From the NCBI GenBank assembly GCA_964448755.1, contig CAYUXF010000070.1:1-7232 (forward strand): a DNA stretch of 7,232 nucleotides, in the 5' to 3' direction. Position 1 is the first letter of the stretch. Each line of letters starts with the position of its first letter. A model generated the notes under the pieces. It was not told where the DNA came from, made no database searches, and saw nothing but the letters and a program-made list of their open reading frames with translations. The DNA comes from CAYUXF01 sp964448755 (lineage in GTDB: Bacteria > Margulisbacteria > Termititenacia > Termititenacales > CAYUXF01). This document shows, in pieces, positions 1-4,123 of this stretch. Made by a program: the position numbers and the translations under genes.

Positions 1-998
1 AACAAAATCAGGGCCAATAATATCATAAAGCCTATTATATGAACATATTTTTCCAATTCTTTATTGATCGGCCGGCGGAAAATAAGCTCTAAAAACAAAA
101 AAAACAACCGGCCACCGTCAAGTGCCGGCAAAGGGAGTAAATTAAAAAAGCCAATATATAGGTTAAATAAGCCAAAAAAACTCAAGTAGGCCAGCCAGCC
201 GTAAATCAGCGCCTGATTAAATTCATTAAAAATCCCTACCGGCCCGCTCATTTTCTCAACCTGAAAATCAAAAAAAAGCTCCTGCAAACCTAAAATAAAA
301 AACTTAAAAACCAGAAAAGCCTCCCTAAGACCTAAAAAAATCGCCTTAAAAAAACCGACCCGCTGATAATTTTGCGGCTTTAAGCTGATGCCAATATATG
401 AAAAACCGCTCTTTTCATCTTTTTGTGGTGCTATTTTTTTTATCTGCAACTTTTCGCCTGTTTTTATTTCCACCTGCAGTTCAACACCCGGCTTGCTCTT
501 GTGAATGTCGTCAATCAAAGCAATGATCTCTTTTTTTTGGCCATTGACCGCCAAAAGCAGATCCCCTTTTTTTAGACCGGCGGCAGCGGCCGGCGAGTTA
601 CTCTGCACAATGTCTATTTCAGAAGAGACGCCGCTGGGCATGCCAAAAAAGGAATAAATAGCAATAAACACCAGTATGGCAAATAGAATATTTAAAAAAC
701 TGCCGGCGCCAATAATAGAAAAACGGCGCCACAAACATTGGCGGTCAAAACGAGCTCTCGCTGGCACCGCCGCTTTAACGCTCTCATCAAGGCCGGCCAA
801 CTGAACAAAGCCGCCTAACGGAAAGAGATTGAACGAAAATTTAGTCCCTTTGATGTTTTTCTGAAAAACGGCAGGACCAAAGCCAATATTAAAACTTAAA
901 ACCTGTACGCCGGCCGCACGTGCCGCCAAATAATGACCCCACTCATGAACCAGCACGATCAGGGAAAATGAAAGGAGCACTATTAAAGGAGAAAACAT
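1..998 (-). CDS. rseP: RseP-like site-2 (M50) intramembrane zinc metalloprotease, 3' end cut by window edge
   Basis: The frame is open from an ATG at 998-996 to the left edge (332 codons), so only the last few residues are probably missing. The family cleaves transmembrane substrates such as anti-sigma factors or signal-peptide remnants in the inner membrane. Visible in order: a first membrane helix (about residues 5-22) carrying the zinc motif HEWGH (H18, E19, H22); a second helix (about 92-116) with an N-x-x-x-A pattern; one PDZ domain (about 118-195) with SNSPAAAAGLKKGD and a VNG turn; an amphipathic stretch (about 215-240); a third helix (about 266-290) leading into NLLPLPALDGGR, where D294 is the third zinc ligand; and the start of a final helix. 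A single PDZ, rather than the two of E. coli RseP, is common in the family. The start codon directly follows the lpxA stop (TAG then ATG) with no clear Shine-Dalgarno, so translation is probably coupled to lpxA. Family assignment is very secure; the substrate is unknown. Confidence 0.95.
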   Translation of the reverse strand, partial: MFSPLIVLLSFSLIVLVHEWGHYLAARAAGVQVLSFNIGFGPAVFQKNIKGTKFSFNLFPLGGFVQLAGLDESVKAAVPARARFDRQCLWRRFSIIGAGSFLNILFAILVFIAIYSFFGMPSGVSSEIDIVQSNSPAAAAGLKKGDLLLAVNGQKKEIIALIDDIHKSKPGVELQVEIKTGEKLQIKKIAPQKDEKSGFSYIGISLKPQNYQRVGFFKAIFLGLREAFLVFKFFILGLQELFFDFQVEKMSGPVGIFNEFNQALIYGWLAYLSFFGLFNLYIGFFNLLPLPALDGGRLFFLFLELIFRRPINKELEKYVHIIGFMILLALIL

Positions 999-1712
999 CT
1001 ATTTGGCCAGCAGCGCTTGCCTCATTTTTTCAAAAAAAGGTGTCGTCTCCCAAAGATCAGCATCCTCTACTTGAAAAGGATCTTCACCGCGTGAAGCACT
1101 CCGACTAATCCCTTTTTTAGCTTTCTTAATAAAATCTATTAAATGCTGTATTTCCGGCAGCAAAACACCTTTATCATCCAGACACTCTTGCTTGATCCTC
1201 TCAATGGCCTGTGTCGTGTTGAGATTTTCTCTATAAAGAAGACGGTACGCCTGCTTAATTGTCGAAGCAGCCTCTCTGGTAATGAATTGATTGCGCTTTA
1301 AGCCCACCGCATTGATAGCGTGAACTTCAGCGGGGTTCCCCTCCGCCAGCATAAAAGGCGGAACATCCTGAAAAAGGCGGGAATAACCGGCGATCATCGC
1401 CAGTTTGCCAACTTTTAAAAATTGTGGAATCCCAACCATACCGCCGATAGTAGCGAAATCTTCTATCTCAACATGGCCAGCCAAATTGGTTTGATTAACA
1501 ATAACAACTCTGTTGCCAATTTTACAATTATGTCCAATATGAACAAACGACATTAAAAAACAATCGTCGCCNNNNNNNNNNNNNNNNNNNNNNNNNNNNN
1601 NNNNNNNNNNNNNNNNNNNNNNNNNNNNNNNNNNNNNNNNNNNNNNNNNNNNNNNNNNNNNNNNNNNNNNNCTTTCGTCGACAAACGCCGTTTGATGAAT
1701 ATTTACTCCCAT
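999..1712 (-). CDS. lpxA: LpxA, acyl-ACP--UDP-N-acetylglucosamine O-acyltransferase (interrupted by assembly gap)
   Basis: LpxA performs the first step of lipid A synthesis in the cytoplasm: it moves a 3-hydroxyacyl chain from ACP to UDP-GlcNAc. Visible: an N-terminal fragment (NIHQTAFVDE) matching the first coil of the left-handed beta helix; then, after the N block, the core with FVHIGHNC (the second His is the catalytic base, codon 1532-1530), NLAGHV, QDVPPF, EGNPAE and VGLKRN, and the helical C-terminal domain. These patterns distinguish LpxA from LpxD. The position equivalent to E. coli G173, which helps set acyl length, is Gly. The usually conserved His of the H-Q-F motif (E. coli H160) is Pro here. 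A tail of 33 residues follows the usual KKGISR-like end. The ATG at 1712-1710 lies one base after the fabZ stop; an AAAGG at 1726-1722 gives 9-nt spacing. The 237-residue count is meaningless because the gap length is not real. Confidence 0.95.
   Translation of the reverse strand: MGVNIHQTAFVDEXXXXXXXXXXXXXXXXXXXXXXXXXXXXXXXXXXGDDCFLMSFVHIGHNCKIGNRVVIVNQTNLAGHVEIEDFATIGGMVGIPQFLKVGKLAMIAGYSRLFQDVPPFMLAEGNPAEVHAINAVGLKRNQFITREAASTIKQAYRLLYRENLNTTQAIERIKQECLDDKGVLLPEIQHLIDFIKKAKKGISRSASRGEDPFQVEDADLWETTPFFEKMRQALLAK
1572..1671. other. Assembly gap of exactly 100 N inside lpxA
   Basis: The N run is exactly 100 bases, the usual placeholder for a gap of unknown size. The last residue before it aligns near E. 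coli LpxA residue 16, and the first after it near residue 112. About 95 residues are therefore missing, which needs roughly 280 bases rather than 100. The frame happens to stay open across the placeholder (100 and a true gap of 3n+1 leave the same phase). Confidence 0.97.
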
Positions 1713-1713
1713 T

Positions 1714-2154
1714 TTAAAAAGCCTTTCTCTCCTCCGGAGCCAGCATTAGTTTAATATCCTCTATTTCGCAAGCCACTTCATCACCGACCATGGCTTGACC
1801 GGAACAAATAATCAATGGCACACGCAGTTTTTTAACAACTGTCTTCAAAATAACTTTATCGCCTGGCTTGACCGGTCTTTTCCAGCGCACGCCATCAACG
1901 CCGGCAAAGAAAGTTATCGCGCCAGCTAAATTTGTTTTCTGCAGAGCCAAAACGCCGGCAGTTTGCGCCAGCGCCTCGATCATTAAAACACCCGGAAAAA
2001 TTGGGTTGCCCGGAAAATGTCCTTTAAAAAATTCTTCCTGGCCGGTCAGCTGACGGACACCAGTTATACTATCTTCAGTCTGCTCAATAATTTCATCAAC
2101 AAACAAAAACGGGTCACGATGCGGTAATATCTTTTTTATTTCTTCTTGTTTCAT
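1714..2154 (-). CDS. fabZ: FabZ, 3-hydroxyacyl-ACP dehydratase
   Basis: FabZ dehydrates 3-hydroxyacyl-ACP to trans-2-enoyl-ACP in type II fatty acid synthesis, competing with LpxA for the hydroxyacyl pool. The 146-residue hot-dog protein has the family's normal length. It shows LPHRDPFLFVD near the N-terminus, then FKGHFPGNPIFPG with catalytic His46, and MIEALAQ with catalytic Glu60. Two ATGs compete. I chose the one at 2154 because GGAG at 2164-2161 sits 6 nt before it. The upstream ATG at 2166 (150 residues, adding MEKK) has AGGAG touching it with no spacer, which is not workable. It is the first gene of the operon with lpxA (1-nt gap) and the RseP-like gene. In many Proteobacteria fabZ-lpxA follows lpxD in a cluster with rseP and bamA; here neither lpxD nor lpxC is beside it. 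The DPF in place of the common YPF is a minor variation. Confidence 0.96.
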   Translation of the reverse strand: MKQEEIKKILPHRDPFLFVDEIIEQTEDSITGVRQLTGQEEFFKGHFPGNPIFPGVLMIEALAQTAGVLALQKTNLAGAITFFAGVDGVRWKRPVKPGDKVILKTVVKKLRVPLIICSGQAMVGDEVACEIEDIKLMLAPEERKAF

Positions 2155-2160
2155 CTTTTT

Positions 2161-2164
2161 CTCC
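2161..2164 (-). promoter_or_regulatory. Shine-Dalgarno that fixes the fabZ start
   Basis: GGAG on the minus strand lies 6 nt (AAAAAG) upstream of the ATG at 2154. A second purine block, AGGAG at 2171-2167, abuts the upstream ATG at 2166 and is 12 nt from the chosen one, so it could help but cannot serve the upstream start. Confidence 0.7.
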
Positions 2165-2185
2165 ATCTCCTATAATTTCGGTAAA

Positions 2186-2201
2186 CTTAGCATATTCTAA
2201 G
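2186..2201. promoter_or_regulatory. Candidate fabZ operon promoter region with a small dyad
   Basis: In the divergent gap, CTTAG and CTAAG form a 5-bp dyad around CATATT. A minus-strand TAGAAT (2199-2194), a possible -10 box for fabZ, lies inside it. It would give a leader of about 33 nt including the Shine-Dalgarno. No good -35 box is visible at the right distance, so the promoter call is weak and an operator role is speculation. Confidence 0.3.
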
Positions 2202-2232
2202 AGAGAAAACCAGACTGAAATAATGAATAGAA

Positions 2233-2261
2233 TTGCTAAAAAAAGCAGCTGATCTTAAAAT
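2233..2261 (+). promoter_or_regulatory. Candidate promoter for the pseudouridine synthase, near-leaderless
   Basis: TTGCTA (2233-2238), a 17-nt spacer and TAAAAT (2256-2261) match sigma-70 boxes at 4/6 and 5/6. The -10 ends 11 nt before the ATG at 2273, so the mRNA would start about 4-5 nt before the start codon. No Shine-Dalgarno exists. An alternative is TTGTTT (2146-2151)/TATAAT (2171-2176) with a 19-nt spacer, which would give a leader of about 90 nt. Confidence 0.45.
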
Positions 2262-2272
2262 AAAACTCATCT

Positions 2273-3103
2273 ATGCCTCATTACACACAAAGAAAAACAG
2301 AAACCCTCAATGAAAGCTTACGGCAAAACCTAGGGCTCTCCGGCAGTGCCGCAAAAAAATTGATCGACACTAAAAATGTCTTTGTCAACAACAAGCGGGT
2401 CTGGATCGCCAGCTACAAACTAAGATCCGGCGATAAAATAGAAACGCCGGAAATTACTGCATCACAAAAAAAAGCAAACAGTCCAACAACAAAAATAAAA
2501 ATAGTTTACGCAGATGAGTTTTTTGTAGCGGCTGTCAAGCCGGCTGGGATCAACAGCAACCTCGCCAACTCACTGGAGACTCTTTTAAAAAAACAACTTA
2601 ACTGTCCTGCGCTCCAGGCGATCCACCGTTTAGACAAAGAAACCAGCGGCCTTTTATTATTAGCTAAAAACAAAGAGTGTTTTGAAAAATTCAAAACACT
2701 CTTTAAAGAGCGTGCTATCAAAAAAATATACTTCGCATTAGCGGCTGGGGCATTTTCAAAAAACAATTTCATTGTTGACTCGCCCGTCGACAATAAACCA
2801 GCCCTCAGCAAATTTACCGTTCTTAAAAAAAATAATCTGGCGACTTTTCTAAAAATAGAGCTCCTTACCGGCCGCAAACATCAGATCCGTATCCACTTAA
2901 AAGAACAGGGCCATCCGTTAGTTGGCGACACCGCTTACTTCAACAAAGTAGATCAGCCGCTCTTTAAGCAGATCCCCCGCCAAATGCTACACGCCGGCGA
3001 ACTGCACTTCAACCACCCCTATACAGGAAAAGAACTTTTTTTTACAGAACCGTTACCGGAAGATTTTAGAAAAACGCTACGGCTCTTAAAACTTGCGGGC
3101 TGA
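2273..3103 (+). CDS. RluA-family RNA pseudouridine synthase with S4 domain
   Basis: Enzymes of this family isomerise specific uridines in rRNA or tRNA to pseudouridine. The 276-residue protein has an N-terminal S4 RNA-binding domain (about residues 10-58, with LIDTKNVFVNNKRV), then the catalytic domain. Motif II is HRLDKETSGLLLLAK with catalytic D121. Motif III-like TGRKHQIRIHL (199-209) is followed by GHPLVGD and RQMLHAGELHF. It is about 50 residues shorter than E. coli RluD, and which RluA/C/D-type target it has cannot be told. The start is fixed: an in-frame TAA at 2261-2263 blocks upstream extension, and there is no Met before residue 238. No Shine-Dalgarno precedes the ATG. The 3' end overlaps the convergent M23 gene by 18 bases. 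Codons 134-144 contain a perfect 15-bp inverted repeat (see separate entry). Confidence 0.94.
   Translation: MPHYTQRKTETLNESLRQNLGLSGSAAKKLIDTKNVFVNNKRVWIASYKLRSGDKIETPEITASQKKANSPTTKIKIVYADEFFVAAVKPAGINSNLANSLETLLKKQLNCPALQAIHRLDKETSGLLLLAKNKECFEKFKTLFKERAIKKIYFALAAGAFSKNNFIVDSPVDNKPALSKFTVLKKNNLATFLKIELLTGRKHQIRIHLKEQGHPLVGDTAYFNKVDQPLFKQIPRQMLHAGELHFNHPYTGKELFFTEPLPEDFRKTLRLLKLAG
2672..2704. repeat. Perfect 15-bp inverted repeat with 3-nt loop inside the pseudouridine synthase gene
   Basis: AAAGAGTGTTTTGAA (2672-2686), loop AAA, then its exact reverse complement TTCAAAACACTCTTT (2690-2704). It encodes KECFEKFKTLF just after the catalytic motif. The right arm also forms a 12-bp palindrome, CTCTTTAAAGAG (2699-2710), with the bases that follow, so two mutually exclusive pairings are possible. 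On the minus strand the stem is followed by G and then TTTTT (2670-2666), so it resembles a weak, GC-poor intrinsic terminator for transcripts coming from the M23 gene. The repeat itself is certain; its role is inferred. Confidence 0.9.
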
Positions 3104-4000
3104 GCGGATATTAAGATCAAGAAAAGTCACCGGGTTAACCGTCTTAGTATTTTTTTCCACTTCATAGTGCAAATGAGGCCCGGTAGAAAGCCCTGTACTG
3201 CCGACCTTGGCGATCACCTGGCCTTTAGCAACTTGATCCCAGCGATCAACTAACAATTGAGAGCAATGCGCATAAAGTGTTGAATAGCCATTTTTATGAT
3301 CTACCACTACCGTATTGCCATAGCCATTTGACCAGCCGGAATAGACCACTACACCGTCGGCAGCAACCTTAACCGGATGACCCTGCCAAAGCGGGATATC
3401 CACACCTTTATGAAATTCCTGCCGGCCGGTAAAAGGATGGGTCCGCCAGCCATAACCAGAGAGAATAGCACCGCTGACCGGCCAAATTGAAGGAAGCGAG
3501 GCAAAGCGGAACGCCGCATCGTTAGCGGTCTCTTTTATCTTAGCCAACACCTGTTTTTGATTAATAATTTTCTTTTCCAGCGCCGCCATTCGCTGAAAAA
3601 CAACTTCTGGCTCTTCAGATAACAGCTCATCTTTTTTAGCGGGTGCTTGAGAACGCCCTTTTTGCAAACCCAGCATTTCACGCAGTTCTTGGTCACGCTC
3701 CTCTAGCTCACGGACTCCCTCTTCAAGCTCTTTGGTCTTTTCCACAAAAACTTTTAGTTGTTTTTCCTGCCGTTTATTCTCAGCCTTCAAACCGTAATAA
3801 TGGATCATTCTGGCAGAAATTCTAGCGGAATAAAAAAAAGAGGAGATCACGCCAATTAAGACAGCAGCCAACAAAACAGCTAAAATAGCCGCCAGCCAAT
3901 AAGGCAAATTAATGCGCCAAACATTGCGGCTGGAACTGTGCGGCAACAGCATAAAAGTTAAATATTTTTTTCTTTGCGTCACTTCGCGCTGATGGACCAT
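3086..4000 (-). CDS. Membrane-anchored M23 (LytM-type) peptidase with coiled coil
   Basis: The family cuts peptide cross-bridges or stems of peptidoglycan, or, when degenerate, activates amidases. The 304-residue protein has a short cytoplasmic N-terminus with YLTFMLLPHSSS (seen in many envelope M23 proteins), one membrane helix (about 34-57), a coiled coil (about 72-110 and 133-160) and a C-terminal M23 domain (about 172-292). All catalytic positions are present: H197-x3-D201 and H278 as zinc ligands, H245 and H276 as catalytic histidines, so an active enzyme is expected. The coiled coil with an intact domain fits a cell-wall hydrolase outside the inner membrane. The start at 4000 is supported by AAAAGG at 4011-4006 (5-nt spacing) and AGGAG at 4016-4012 (11 nt). 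Its stop lies inside the convergent pseudouridine synthase gene. It diverges from the histidine kinase. Confidence 0.94.
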   Translation of the reverse strand: MVHQREVTQRKKYLTFMLLPHSSSRNVWRINLPYWLAAILAVLLAAVLIGVISSFFYSARISARMIHYYGLKAENKRQEKQLKVFVEKTKELEEGVRELEERDQELREMLGLQKGRSQAPAKKDELLSEEPEVVFQRMAALEKKIINQKQVLAKIKETANDAAFRFASLPSIWPVSGAILSGYGWRTHPFTGRQEFHKGVDIPLWQGHPVKVAADGVVVYSGWSNGYGNTVVVDHKNGYSTLYAHCSQLLVDRWDQVAKGQVIAKVGSTGLSTGPHLHYEVEKNTKTVNPVTFLDLNIRSARKF

Positions 4001-4039
4001 TTTAGCCTTTTCTCCTGATCTTTTGACTACAAGGTGTTA

Positions 4040-4045
4040 ATTATA
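4040..4045 (-). promoter_or_regulatory. Candidate -10 box for the M23 peptidase gene
   Basis: A perfect minus-strand TATAAT would start transcription near 4033, giving a leader of about 33 nt that carries the Shine-Dalgarno. No convincing -35 hexamer is seen 16-18 nt upstream. Confidence 0.5.
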
Positions 4046-4088
4046 GTACAAAAAATATATTAAAGGTATCGTATTTTTAAATTGATAA

Positions 4089-4118
4089 TTGCAAAAAAAT
4101 AATCACTTAAACTATAAT
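4089..4118 (+). promoter_or_regulatory. Candidate promoter for the histidine kinase, predicted leaderless
   Basis: TTGCAA (4089-4094), an 18-nt spacer and a perfect TATAAT (4113-4118). The -10 ends only 5 nt before the ATG at 4124, so transcription should begin at or next to the start codon. An in-frame TAA at 4115-4117 rules out an upstream start, and there is no Shine-Dalgarno. Confidence 0.6.
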
Positions 4119-4123
4119 TTTTA

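Noticed and set aside
920..1108. Small plus-strand frame across the lpxA/protease junction
   Set aside because: It lies opposite two well-supported genes and has no recognisable features.
999..1712. lpxA as a pseudogene or internally deleted enzyme
   Set aside because: The missing part coincides exactly with a 100-N placeholder and both flanks are intact LpxA, so the shortness is an assembly effect.
1868..2053. 61-codon plus-strand frame inside fabZ
   Set aside because: Shadow of the fabZ reading frame; Pro/Lys/Ala composition follows from the opposite strand.
2152..2166. Start of fabZ at 2166
   Set aside because: Its AGGAG has no spacer to the ATG, whereas the ATG at 2154 has GGAG at 6 nt and gives the normal family length.
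2506..2877. 123-codon open frame on the minus strand inside the pseudouridine synthase gene
   Set aside because: It overlaps the catalytic motifs of the real gene and shows no motif or start signal of its own.
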